A stretch of DNA of 64,000 bases from the NCBI RefSeq assembly GCF_008369935.1, contig NZ_VTUZ01000010.1:62001-126000 (forward strand), written 5' to 3'. This stretch comes from Paraburkholderia panacisoli (GTDB lineage: Bacteria > Pseudomonadota > Gammaproteobacteria > Burkholderiales > Burkholderiaceae). A program made the translations under genes and the position numbers. Positions 25,946 to 34,045 of this stretch are shown piece by piece. The notes under the pieces were generated by a model, which saw nothing but the letters and a program-made list of their open reading frames with translations, was not told where the DNA came from and did not search any database. Numbering within the stretch: the stretch's first letter is position 1; each line of letters opens with the position of its first letter.

Positions 25946-27673
25946 ATGAGCATCCAGTCACAGTCTCGTACCAGCGCAGTGTCAGCGAGCGACGCGCAAT
26001 TCGTCGAACCGTCGTTTCAGGCATCCGCATCGCGGCTCGCTTGGCATCTGTCTCGCAGTCGAAAATGCATCACGCGACAGCGCTCACTCACTGCGATCCG
26101 CACCGCGTGCATTGCAACTCTCGTGTTCGCGTCAGCGAGCGGTCTCGCCGACACCCAGGTCGGCGCGGCGTTGCCGCCCGCACCGGACATCCTATACGGC
26201 GATCTGTTCGTCGCCGTGCAGACCGCGCAGATTTTCAGCGACCAGAAGACTTTCGTAGACTCCACGCCGAAGATGAGCCCCGCGACCATCGTGCAGCTCT
26301 ACGAAACACAGAAGAACCAGCCGGGCTTTTCGCTGCTGGCATTCGTGAACCAGTATTTCACGCCCCCAGCCGACCAGAGCATCACACCGCCACCTAACCA
26401 GAGCCTGCGCGAGCACATCGACTGGCTATGGTCCGGTCTTACGCGCACCACAACGACCGCGCCCGACAACAGTTCGCTGATCCCGCTGCCCAACCCCTAC
26501 GTCGTGCCGGGGGGCCGCTTTCGCGAAGGCTACTACTGGGATACTTATTTCACTATGCTCGGGCTGCAGGAGTCGGGACGCGAAGATCTCGTCGACAACA
26601 TGCTCGACAACTTCGCGTACATGATCGACACTTTCGGCCATATTCCGAACGGCAATCGCACGTACTACCTGAGCCGGTCGCAACCACCGTTCTACTCGTA
26701 CATGGTCGAACTCGCTGCGCAGAAGGAAGGCAACAAGGTCTATCAGAAGTATTTGCCCCAGCTGCACAAGGAGCACGCTTACTGGATGCAAGATGCAACC
26801 AGCACCGCGCGCGGCAGTGCGACGCGCAATGTCGTCGTGCTGCGTGACGGCACCGTGCTGAACCGCTACTGGGACGAGCTGGACACGCCGCGCGACGAGT
26901 CGTACATCGAAGACGTCCAGACCGCGGCGCAGGCCAGCGGGCGCCCGGCAAACGAGGTCTACCGCGATCTGCGCGCGACCGCCGAAAGCGGCTGGGATTT
27001 CAGTTCGCGCTGGTTTGGCGACAACCAGAACCTGTCGACCGTGCGCACCACGTCGATCATTCCGGTCGATCTGAACAGTCTGCTTTTCCATCTCGAGACG
27101 ACGATCGCGCGCGGCTGCACGATCAGCCGCGATTTCGGCTGCGTCGCGAAGTTCATCGGCTACGCGGCGCGCCGCGCGGAGGGCATCAACCACTACCTGT
27201 GGAACAACAAAGGCTACTACGGCGACTATGACTGGCAGCTCGGCAAGGCTCGCGACAATCAGACGCCCGCGATGCTTTATCCGTTGATGGCGGGCGTCGC
27301 CTGGCCCGACCGAGCATGGAAAACCGCGCAGACCGTGCAGAGCGTGCTGCTCAAGGAGGGCGGTCTCACGACGTCGACTTACGCCACCACGCAGCAATGG
27401 GATGCGCCGAACGGCTGGGCGCCGTTGCACTGGATCGCGATCCAGGGGCTCAAACGCTATGGACGTGCCGATCTTGCAAAGCCGATCGGCATGCGCTTTC
27501 TCTCGGATGTCGAAAACGTCTACAAGACGCAGCAGAAACTCGTCGAGAAGTATGTCGTCGAAGGGGCGGGAGAAGGTGGCGGCGGTGGCGGCGAATACCC
27601 GTTGCAGGACGGCTTCGGCTGGACCAATGGCGTGACATTGATGCTGCTCGATCTGTACGGCAACGGCCAGTAG
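25946..27673 (+). CDS. treA: Periplasmic trehalase (GH37)
   Basis: 575 residues from the ATG at 25946, preceded by AGGAGG. An in-frame ATG at 25895 is unsupported. It hydrolyses trehalose to two glucose molecules. Both trehalase signatures are present: PGGRFREGYYWDTYF (about residues 190-205) and QWDAPNGWAPLHW (about 485-500). The substrate-site ENY/ExxYP-type tail reads GEYPLQDGFGWTNGV. The signal sequence is unusually far in: about 45 polar and basic residues precede the hydrophobic core IRTACIATLVFASASGLA. A run of six glycines before GEYP is longer than usual. It is a single gene and ends at a GC-rich hairpin. Confidence 0.92.
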   Translation: MSIQSQSRTSAVSASDAQFVEPSFQASASRLAWHLSRSRKCITRQRSLTAIRTACIATLVFASASGLADTQVGAALPPAPDILYGDLFVAVQTAQIFSDQKTFVDSTPKMSPATIVQLYETQKNQPGFSLLAFVNQYFTPPADQSITPPPNQSLREHIDWLWSGLTRTTTTAPDNSSLIPLPNPYVVPGGRFREGYYWDTYFTMLGLQESGREDLVDNMLDNFAYMIDTFGHIPNGNRTYYLSRSQPPFYSYMVELAAQKEGNKVYQKYLPQLHKEHAYWMQDATSTARGSATRNVVVLRDGTVLNRYWDELDTPRDESYIEDVQTAAQASGRPANEVYRDLRATAESGWDFSSRWFGDNQNLSTVRTTSIIPVDLNSLLFHLETTIARGCTISRDFGCVAKFIGYAARRAEGINHYLWNNKGYYGDYDWQLGKARDNQTPAMLYPLMAGVAWPDRAWKTAQTVQSVLLKEGGLTTSTYATTQQWDAPNGWAPLHWIAIQGLKRYGRADLAKPIGMRFLSDVENVYKTQQKLVEKYVVEGAGEGGGGGGEYPLQDGFGWTNGVTLMLLDLYGNGQ

Positions 27674-27737
27674 TGGATGCGGCGCCGGCAACGGCATCCA
27701 GACCTGCAAGGTAGGCTCACGGCGCATCGTGAGCGGA

Positions 27738-27762
27738 CCCGGCCCGGAGCAAATGGGCCGGG
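27738..27762 (+). terminator. GC hairpin after the trehalase gene
   Basis: CCCGGCCC and GGGCCGGG pair perfectly around a 9-base loop, 65 bases after the trehalase stop codon. No T-run follows. Confidence 0.45.
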
Positions 27763-27924
27763 GCCACCGTCAGTTGCCGCTCGGCAGGGCGACGTCTGCA
27801 TGGCAGTCAACAGTACAACTGACATTCGCGTAGATGGCGGCCCAGGCAATGCCTGACACGGCAGGATTTCGCTCGACCCGACGTTGACGACCGGACGTCA
27901 TCGAGTTAATCCGCATAGCCTGAA

Positions 27925-28443
27925 TCAAAAGCCGTGTCGGACAAAAAGCGTTGCACCCGTACTGTGCGAATGGAGAACGGCGATACGCGCGGTGGCGGAA
28001 AAGACCCAGTCGTCGACAGTCAACGACAGCCTTCGCTGCGGTCCTGCACCGAGCGTCAAGGTCGCGTTCGCCGACTGGACAATCGAGAGCTGCGGCGCCG
28101 TCGACGGGCTCAGACGAAGAACATTCGATGCCGGTTGCGTCGCCGCGCCGGGCGTTGGCGTGGTGTTCGCGGCGCCGAACCGGAAGTCATGCTTCAACTG
28201 TACGCTGTAGAAGTTCTCGATCTGCGTATAGAACGGCACACCCTGATTCGACGAGTGTTCCATTTCATAGCGCTGCAAATAGCTTCCCGGCGCCGGAATG
28301 GGCGGAACAACCTCCACGGGCAGAATTGCGATGTTCGCAACCGTCATTGTTCCGGGCGAGTCGATGGCAGCGCCGCCCGCGAACGCCAGCCCGCTCTGCA
28401 CAAAAAAGACAACGCAAACAACCCTTTCGTTCAGGCACGTCAT
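27925..28443 (-). CDS. Hypothetical secreted protein
   Basis: 172 residues from the ATG at 28443, seven bases after GGAGG. An ATG at 28449 is too close to that site. A signal peptide ends in GLAFAGGAA near residue 25. The mature part is beta-rich with YLQRYEMEHSSNQGVPFYTQ and FYSVQLKHDFRFG, and it ends with HSTGATLFVRHGF, where the terminal phenylalanine recalls outer-membrane beta-barrels. It is too short for a normal porin. I recognise no family. Convergent with trehalase. Confidence 0.5.
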   Translation of the reverse strand: MTCLNERVVCVVFFVQSGLAFAGGAAIDSPGTMTVANIAILPVEVVPPIPAPGSYLQRYEMEHSSNQGVPFYTQIENFYSVQLKHDFRFGAANTTPTPGAATQPASNVLRLSPSTAPQLSIVQSANATLTLGAGPQRRLSLTVDDWVFSATARIAVLHSHSTGATLFVRHGF

Positions 28444-28752
28444 GAGCATGCCTCCAATGAAGGAATTGGAACGTCTCACTACTGAGCGTTATGCCCAGAC
28501 CGACCATGCCTGAACAGACCGGCTCCAGCTTCGCTTGCATCTACACAGTGTAGTCAGTCATTCGCGCTTGGCTACTCCAATGTGCATAGCGGCGAAGATG
28601 ACGAGCGATATCGTACCGGGTACCAGGATGCCGCTCTTGATGTAGCACTCCGCGTGCCGCGCCGGAGTGAGCAAGGCCAGTACGTTCGACACGTTGAGCG
28701 AGTGACGCTTGCAGGCCGCTCCACGGCTAGGCGAACCTTCGAACGCTTTACA

Positions 28753-29502
28753 ATGATCCAGATGAGTTCCCCCCTTCAACAGCGCCGAATGCCAGACCTG
28801 CTGACCTCCTTTTTCTGGAGCGGCGACGCCATCCGCAGTCGACGCGTGAGCGACCTCGTGCTATCAGGCAGGGTCGACGTGCCCGAGCCCCCTCGTCGCC
28901 TGCTTGCGGATTGGGACAGGGAGATATCGTCGCACGTAATACTGGAGCCCGGAGACGTCGAGCCATTGCCTTTGGCAAGAGCACGGGCGCGTTGGCCGGA
29001 CTACACGCGCTGCGTGCAGGCAGTGTCCGATTGGACGCGTGCGCTTGGCATGCCTGCGGTGCTCGCCTCCAGTGACGTAGCCCTCATGGCCTGCCGCGGC
29101 GCGAGGTATCACCATGACGGCAACCAATATGGCGGCGCGGCCTTTTGCAATCTCTTCCTGAGCGAGGACAAGGGGCTGGACGTGCATTTTCCCTCTACCG
29201 GCCATCGCATTCCTCTGCGCCGCGGGACGGTTGTGATCTTCGATACTTGCCAGCCCCACGGCGTGATTCGGCGCGGCAGCAATGCTTTCGATGCGACCGA
29301 CTTCGCGCCGGACCAGGATTGCATCCAGATATTCCTGACCTGGGAGCTTCCCATCGAAGATGCCCACGTTGCGCAGGCGCTCAGGATTGCCTTCGACGTT
29401 TGCCCTTCGACCTCGTCACAACCCGATGCGGAACAAGTCCAGGTGGACCGCGAACAGGCCACCGTGTGCCCGGAGTCTGGCCGTTGGTGCCGCGTTCGGT
29501 AA
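28753..29502 (+). CDS. Predicted 2-oxoglutarate/Fe(II)-type oxygenase
   Basis: 249 residues. The core region has the iron facial triad pattern: HxD in RYHHDGNQYGGAAF (about residue 117) and a distal His in IFDTCQPHGVIRRG (about 167), followed by an arginine placed as the 2-oxoglutarate ligand. Between them is FPSTGHRIPLRRGTVVIF, like the double-stranded beta-helix loops of this superfamily. No exact subfamily is recognised. The start at 28753 has a weak ribosome site, and 28762 is an alternative. It stands alone upstream of ppnP, so no substrate is suggested. Confidence 0.55.
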   Translation: MIQMSSPLQQRRMPDLLTSFFWSGDAIRSRRVSDLVLSGRVDVPEPPRRLLADWDREISSHVILEPGDVEPLPLARARARWPDYTRCVQAVSDWTRALGMPAVLASSDVALMACRGARYHHDGNQYGGAAFCNLFLSEDKGLDVHFPSTGHRIPLRRGTVVIFDTCQPHGVIRRGSNAFDATDFAPDQDCIQIFLTWELPIEDAHVAQALRIAFDVCPSTSSQPDAEQVQVDREQATVCPESGRWCRVR

Positions 29503-29659
29503 TCGCCGGGGTCACGCCTCCGAGCTGTGCTGACGAAACGGACGACCTCATGCTTAACGACAGCCGCCGGCCGCCTGTATGATGGCGGGCTCGCGCGCGC
29601 CGCAAGAGCGGCAGCAGGCGCCAAGTTATCCATTCACGATGATCCGGAGGAAGACCGTC

Positions 29660-29980
29660 ATGACGGCCGCAACGCAATTCGAGCAGGTTTCCGTTATCAA
29701 ACGCGCCAACGTTTACTTCGAAGGCAAGTGTGTCTCGCACACTGTCCTTTTTGCCGACGGCACGCGCAAGACGCTTGGCGTCATCCTGCCCGGCTCGCTC
29801 AACTTCGGCACCGACGCGCCGGAACTCATGGAAGTGCAGGCGGGCCAATGCCGCATCCGCCTCGAAGGCAGCGATGTGTGGACAACCTACGGCGCGGGCG
29901 AGTCGTTCCACGTGCCCGGCAAGAGCCGTTTCGATATCGAAGTGATCGAAACGCTCGACTACATCTGCAGCTACCTATAA
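29660..29980 (+). CDS. ppnP: Pyrimidine/purine nucleoside phosphorylase
   Basis: 106 residues, the standard length of PpnP (formerly DUF1255/YaiE). It is a single cupin barrel: FEQVSVIKRANVYFEGKCVS, LGVILPGSLNFGTDAPELME and AGESFHVPGKSRFDIEV match the family blocks. It cleaves nucleosides with phosphate, with broad specificity, in the cytoplasm. The ATG at 29660 follows CGGAGG. Longer in-frame readings lack a ribosome site. It lies 157 bases after the predicted oxygenase gene. Confidence 0.92.
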   Translation: MTAATQFEQVSVIKRANVYFEGKCVSHTVLFADGTRKTLGVILPGSLNFGTDAPELMEVQAGQCRIRLEGSDVWTTYGAGESFHVPGKSRFDIEVIETLDYICSYL

Positions 29981-30243
29981 AGACTCTTCCGCTGAGCCTC
30001 CCTCACGCCGGGCACGGTCGGGTTCCCGGCTGAGAGCGGTTCGCTCGCAATTCAAGTTGAGCGTGTCACCCAAACGGCGATCCATCTTCCGCGCGACCTG
30101 ATCGAACCACTCTTCAGTGAATCGAACGCCTCGGACGGATCGCCATGTCTTTCGACAAACCCGCCGCCATACCCATCCCTGCGGCGCGCCGATGCTCAGG
30201 ATCTATACGTCCGGATCCAGACCGGCGCCAATGGCGTATGAGT

Positions 30244-30534
30244 TCACCGGTCCTGGATCAGCCGGCCGAGTGGGACAAGCGGGCCGACCGGCATCAGTTC
30301 ATAGGTCATGAGACCGTCAGCGACCAGCGGCAGCGCGTTCAGCGTCGCCCTGGCCTGTTCGACCGACTCGACGTTCATCAGAAAGATCGGCCCGGCCTTC
30401 TCACGAAACCAGAACTGCTCGACCTTGCCGTCGAGATAAAGCTTGAGTGTGGCCGGGACCTCGTTTGGCATGTGCTGCTGGAGCTTGTCGGGTGTGAGAG
30501 CCGGTTGCGCGGATGCGATGGCAAAAACCTTCAT
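30244..30534 (-). CDS. Small dimeric alpha/beta-barrel protein, muconolactone-isomerase/YciI-like
   Basis: 96 residues from the ATG at 30534, with AAAGGAG ahead. It begins MKVFAIASAQPALTPDKL and has the pattern of the ferredoxin-like dimeric barrel group: a strand, a helix with ATLKLYLDGKVEQFWF, then GPIFLMNVESVEQARATLN and a C-terminal LMPVGPL. Such proteins are isomerases or stress proteins. The substrate is unknown. It is divergent from a GlxA-type regulator, which most likely controls it. Confidence 0.65.
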   Translation of the reverse strand: MKVFAIASAQPALTPDKLQQHMPNEVPATLKLYLDGKVEQFWFREKAGPIFLMNVESVEQARATLNALPLVADGLMTYELMPVGPLVPLGRLIQDR

Positions 30535-30613
30535 GAGTGATCTCCTTTGACAATCTTCGTTGCGGCATGCAACGGGGATCACTGTAGTCTTCGGGCGGAA
30601 AAAGCTGTATCGT

Positions 30614-30642
30614 CGTAAATGACAACTTTAGGGTCGTTTACG
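30614..30642. promoter_or_regulatory. Candidate operator for the GlxA-type regulator
   Basis: CGTAAATGAC (30614-30623) and GTCGTTTACG (30633-30642) form a 9-of-10 inverted repeat, spacer 9, in the divergent promoter. The right arm ends three bases before the regulator start codon, so binding would give autorepression. Confidence 0.5.
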
Positions 30643-30644
30643 CC

Positions 30645-31610
30645 ATGCGCATCTCCATACTCGCGTTGCAGGGACTATTCGACACGGGCCTCACCGTCAT
30701 GCTCGACGCGTTCTCGCTTGCGAATAAATTCTCGGCCGTGCAAATGGGCGGAAGCCCGCGTTTCGATGTGTCGATCGTAGGCGTGCGCAAGAAGGTCCGC
30801 TCCGGACAAGGACTGGCGATCCCCGTGCAAGCCGTCACGGCAGACCTGAAGCCGGACTGGGTGATCATTCCGGCGCTCAATACCGGAACGCCGGAGCAGC
30901 TGGTCCCCGCTCTCGGACGGCCCGATGTGATTCAGGCCAAGGCGCAACTGCTGGAGTGGCATGCACAAGGCGCTCTGCTAGCCGCGTCCTGCATCGGGAC
31001 GTTCCTAGTGGCGGAAACGGGCCTCCTCGATCATCGGGAAGCGACCACGACCTGGTGGCTCGGCCCATTGTTCCGGCAGCGCTACCCCAATGTTTTGCTC
31101 GACGAGTCTCGGATGCTCGTGCCGACCGACGTGGGTGTCACGGCTGGTGCGGCGATGGGACATCTCGATCTCGCGCTCTGGCTGATACGCCGGGCGAGCC
31201 CTGAAGTGGCAGCTCTCGTCTCACGCTACCTGCTCGCCGATATCCGCTCGTCGCAAGCGCCCTACATCATCCCCAACCATCTGGCTCAGGCAGATCCGCT
31301 GATTCAGCGCTTCGAACTGTGGGCGCGAGACCATCTCAAGGCGGGGTTCTCGCTGCAGGAAGCCGCCAGCGCACTGGCCATGAGCGCACGCACGCTGCAG
31401 CGGCGCTGCCAGGACGTGCTCGGCAAATCGCCGCTTGCCTACTTTCAGGATCTGCGTGTCGAGCATGCGCAGTCGCTCCTGCATGGCAGCGGCCTGGGCA
31501 TCGACGCCATCGCAGCCGAGGTGGGTTACGTCGACGGCGCGACCTTGCGGACACTCTTGCGTCAACGCCTCGGAAGAGGCGTGCGCGATCTTCGCGCCGA
31601 TCTGCGCTGA
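30645..31610 (+). CDS. GlxA-type AraC-family regulator with DJ-1/PfpI domain
   Basis: 321 residues. Residues 1-190 are a DJ-1/PfpI-like domain (ISILALQGLFDTGLTVMLDA, the cysteine-containing LLAASCIGTFLVAETGLL, and VTAGAAMGHLDLALWLI). Residues 215-315 are the AraC DNA-binding region (FSLQEAASALAMSARTLQRR and GIDAIAAEVGYVDGATLRTLL). The nucleophile-elbow cysteine is present (SC in AASCIG). Members sense small amines or amides. It is divergent from the small barrel protein gene. Confidence 0.92.
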   Translation: MRISILALQGLFDTGLTVMLDAFSLANKFSAVQMGGSPRFDVSIVGVRKKVRSGQGLAIPVQAVTADLKPDWVIIPALNTGTPEQLVPALGRPDVIQAKAQLLEWHAQGALLAASCIGTFLVAETGLLDHREATTTWWLGPLFRQRYPNVLLDESRMLVPTDVGVTAGAAMGHLDLALWLIRRASPEVAALVSRYLLADIRSSQAPYIIPNHLAQADPLIQRFELWARDHLKAGFSLQEAASALAMSARTLQRRCQDVLGKSPLAYFQDLRVEHAQSLLHGSGLGIDAIAAEVGYVDGATLRTLLRQRLGRGVRDLRADLR

Positions 31611-31689
31611 TAGCTTGTCGAGTCAACAGCAGTTGGAACGGCTGAATCCCTACCACCCAACCCGTACCGGCCACCATCCCCCGAACCGT

Positions 31690-31706
31690 ACCGGTACTGT
31701 ACCGGT
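31690..31706. promoter_or_regulatory. Perfect 17-base palindrome upstream of the LysE gene
   Basis: ACCGGTAC-T-GTACCGGT is a perfect dyad, 50 bases before the LysE start codon. A further half-site (GTACCGG) lies about 20 bases upstream. It is well placed to be an operator. The MocR regulator encoded at the far side of the LysE gene is one possible binder. Confidence 0.55.
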
Positions 31707-31756
31707 CACCCTCGCTAGAATGGACTCCACCGTCTTCCCGCCGACACGGAGCCGTC

Positions 31757-32380
31757 ATGTCTTACCTCACTCTCAGCGCGCTGCCCGCCGGCATTCTGTT
31801 CGCGCTTGTCACCACCATCACGCCGGGTCCGAACAACACCATGCTGCTCGCCTCGGGCGTGAACTTCGGCTTTCGCCGCACGCTGCCGCATCTGTCCGGC
31901 ATCAGCCTCGGGGTCGTGCTGTTGATGCTGTCGGTCGGTATCGGTCTCGGCGAAGCCTTCGTGCATTTCCCCGTGCTCTACACGGTGCTCGAAGTCGCGA
32001 GCGTGGCTTATCTGCTGTATCTCGCGTGGAAAATCGGCACCTCGGGCGAATTGAAGGTGAAAAAAGGCGAGCGCCGGCCCATGCGCTTTCATGAAGCCAT
32101 CGCGTTCCAGTGGGTCAACCCGAAGGCATGGATGATGGTGCTGACCGCCGCCACGACCATCCACCTCAGCGAGAGCTACAGCATGAACGCCGTCGCGATG
32201 GCGGTGATCTTCTACGTGATCGGCTTTCCGTGCATCTGCCTGTGGGCCGGCTTCGGCACCGCGATGCGCCAGGTGTTGTCGGACCCCAAGCGCTTGCGCA
32301 TCTTCAATGTGGCGATGGCGCTGCTGCTCGTGTTCTCGCTGTATCCGATCGCGCTGCGGCTGCTCGGCCTCGCCGCCTGA
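31757..32380 (+). CDS. LysE/RhtB-family amino acid exporter
   Basis: 207 residues with about six membrane helices. The family signature region is at the start: TTITPGPNNTMLLASGVNFG, followed by FRRTLPHLSGISLGVVLL. It exports amino acids or analogues across the inner membrane. CGGAG precedes the ATG. The convergent MocR gene ends 11 bases after this gene. Exporters of this family are often controlled by MocR or LysR regulators, so the palindrome upstream deserves attention. Confidence 0.9.
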   Translation: MSYLTLSALPAGILFALVTTITPGPNNTMLLASGVNFGFRRTLPHLSGISLGVVLLMLSVGIGLGEAFVHFPVLYTVLEVASVAYLLYLAWKIGTSGELKVKKGERRPMRFHEAIAFQWVNPKAWMMVLTAATTIHLSESYSMNAVAMAVIFYVIGFPCICLWAGFGTAMRQVLSDPKRLRIFNVAMALLLVFSLYPIALRLLGLAA

Positions 32381-32390
32381 ACCGGCAAGC

Positions 32391-33806
32391 CTAGAGCGCT
32401 CCCTGCCCCACTCGCTCGATGAACCGCCACAGCGCGTCGTCGGTCGAGTACGGGGCGTTGAAACGGAACCAGGCGCTCGGCGCGTCGTCGGCGCGGAAGT
32501 AGGAGCCCGGCGCGAGCCAGATGCCGTGCGTGAGCGCGGCGGTCGCCACTTCGCCGGCCCGCTCGGCCTCGATCGGCAAACGCGCCCACAGAAAGAGCCC
32601 GGCGCGCGGCCGGTGAAACACTTCGAGGCCGAGCGCATCGAGCCGTTCTTCAACGGTCGCGTGCGCGAGCTTGAGCCGCTCGTTGACCTCGTCGACATGG
32701 CGCGCGTAGCGCCCTTCGAGCAACACCTTGTCGACGATCCGCTCGATCGCCTCCGACGACGTCAAGCCCACCGCCATTTTCGTGCGCGCCAGTTCGCGCA
32801 ACACCGCCTGCTCGGCGACCACGAAGCCGCAACGCAGCCCCGGTGTCACGGTCTTCGAAAATCCGCCGACGTACAGCACGCGCTGCAAGCCTTCCATCGC
32901 GGCGAACAGCGGCGCGCCGGGCGGCGCGAGTTCGCGGCTCACGTCGTCCTCGATCACCCACATGCGCTGACGCTCGGCGATCTGCAGCAAGCGGAACGCC
33001 GCCGACATGCCGAAGGTCGCGCCGGTCGGGTTCTGCAGCGTGGTGTTGACGAAGATCGCCTTCGGCTTGTGCTGCGCGACGAGCGCTTCGAGCACGTCCG
33101 TATCGACGCCCGCCGGCGTACGCGGCACGCCATGCACGACCAGTCCGGCCAGCTTGAGAATCTGCAGCAGATTGCAGTAGCCGGGGTCTTCGACGATCAC
33201 GACATCGCCCGCGCGCAGCAGCGTGCGCACGATCAGATCCAGTCCCTGAGTCGCGCCCTGCGTGAGCAGGACATTGGAGACGTCGACGGGCAGGCCGCGC
33301 CGGTCGAGCTGCTCGGCGATCCGCTCGCGCAGCGGCGCAAACCCGTACGGATGCCCATAGTCGCCCAGGCGCGCGGCCGGCACCCGGCTCGTCGCGCGCA
33401 GTGCGTGCTGCAAGCCGGTCTCGTTGATCCACTCGTTCGGCAGCCAGCCGCCGCCCGCCTTGATCGGCACCGAATGGTCGGCGAACACGTCGGACAGCAG
33501 CCAGGTCGCGGTGAGGCTGGGCGGCTGCCACTCGGTGACGGCGGCGCGCGGAGATGGAGCGCGCGCGGCCACGCGGTAGCCGGAGCCGCGCCGCGCGACC
33601 ACGAGGCCCATCGACACCAGCCGGTTATATGCCTCGGTCACGGTAAAGGTGCTCAGTTCATGGCTGTGCGCGAGTTGCCGCACCGATGGCAGCAACGCGC
33701 CCGCGCGCAGCGTCTGCGCCTCGATGGCGCGCGCAAAGCCTTGCACCACCTGCTCGACGAGCGTGGGAGCGGCGCGGCGGTCGCGCTCAAGTTCCAGTTC
33801 GATCAT
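32391..33806 (-). CDS. MocR-family regulator (GntR DNA-binding domain plus aminotransferase-like domain)
   Basis: 471 residues from the ATG at 33806. A GTG at 33866 would add 20 residues, and neither has a good ribosome site. The N-terminal winged helix contains LVEQVVQGFARAIEAQTL, LPSVRQLAHSHELSTFTV and YRLVSMGL-like text. The C-terminal fold type I domain has the PLP lysine in GGFSKTVTPGLRCGF and the aspartate region IVEDPGY. Such proteins use PLP bound to an amine as a signal. It is divergent from the omega-amino acid transaminase, which it most likely controls through the repeats at 33912-33962. It also converges on the LysE gene. Confidence 0.9.
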   Translation of the reverse strand: MIELELERDRRAAPTLVEQVVQGFARAIEAQTLRAGALLPSVRQLAHSHELSTFTVTEAYNRLVSMGLVVARRGSGYRVAARAPSPRAAVTEWQPPSLTATWLLSDVFADHSVPIKAGGGWLPNEWINETGLQHALRATSRVPAARLGDYGHPYGFAPLRERIAEQLDRRGLPVDVSNVLLTQGATQGLDLIVRTLLRAGDVVIVEDPGYCNLLQILKLAGLVVHGVPRTPAGVDTDVLEALVAQHKPKAIFVNTTLQNPTGATFGMSAAFRLLQIAERQRMWVIEDDVSRELAPPGAPLFAAMEGLQRVLYVGGFSKTVTPGLRCGFVVAEQAVLRELARTKMAVGLTSSEAIERIVDKVLLEGRYARHVDEVNERLKLAHATVEERLDALGLEVFHRPRAGLFLWARLPIEAERAGEVATAALTHGIWLAPGSYFRADDAPSAWFRFNAPYSTDDALWRFIERVGQGAL

Positions 33807-33911
33807 GGTCACGGCGAAATCCGGGCGAAAAAAGAAGTCGGCGGCGAGCGGCCAGGAACGCGACACGAATCGGCGCCGGTCAGCACCAGGCGGTGAATCG
33901 TATCCATCGAC

Positions 33912-33962
33912 ACAGTTGACGCCAATCCACCAGCACAGTTAGCACCACACTGCGTCAACTGT
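33912..33962. promoter_or_regulatory. Candidate MocR operator, three half-sites
   Basis: ACAGTTGACGC (33912-33922) is perfectly inverted as GCGTCAACTGT (33952-33962). A third copy, ACAGTTAGC (33935-33943), lies in the same orientation as the first with a 23-base offset. All three lie in the divergent promoter between the MocR gene and the transaminase gene. Direct plus inverted half-sites are the arrangement used by GabR-like MocR dimers. Confidence 0.65.
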
Positions 33963-34045
33963 TTATGCCGCCATTAAACCGCGAACGCTACAGTTTCGCT
34001 ACCTAACGGAAGTCCCCAAGGGGACGCCACTTCGAGGAGATACCC

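Noticed and set aside
28558..28680. Minus-strand frame ending in a hydrophobic helix (VPGTISLVIFAAMHIG)
   Set aside because: Could be a lost membrane-protein tail, but there is no start signal and no recognisable family.
30117..30311. Overlapping short plus-strand frames, one reading DLYVRIQTGANGV
   Set aside because: Might be a degraded fragment, but it is too short and uncertain to call.
32307..33896. Plus-strand open frame (529 codons) opposite the MocR gene
   Set aside because: Composition is Arg/His-rich, and the minus strand encodes an intact MocR protein with its PLP lysine.
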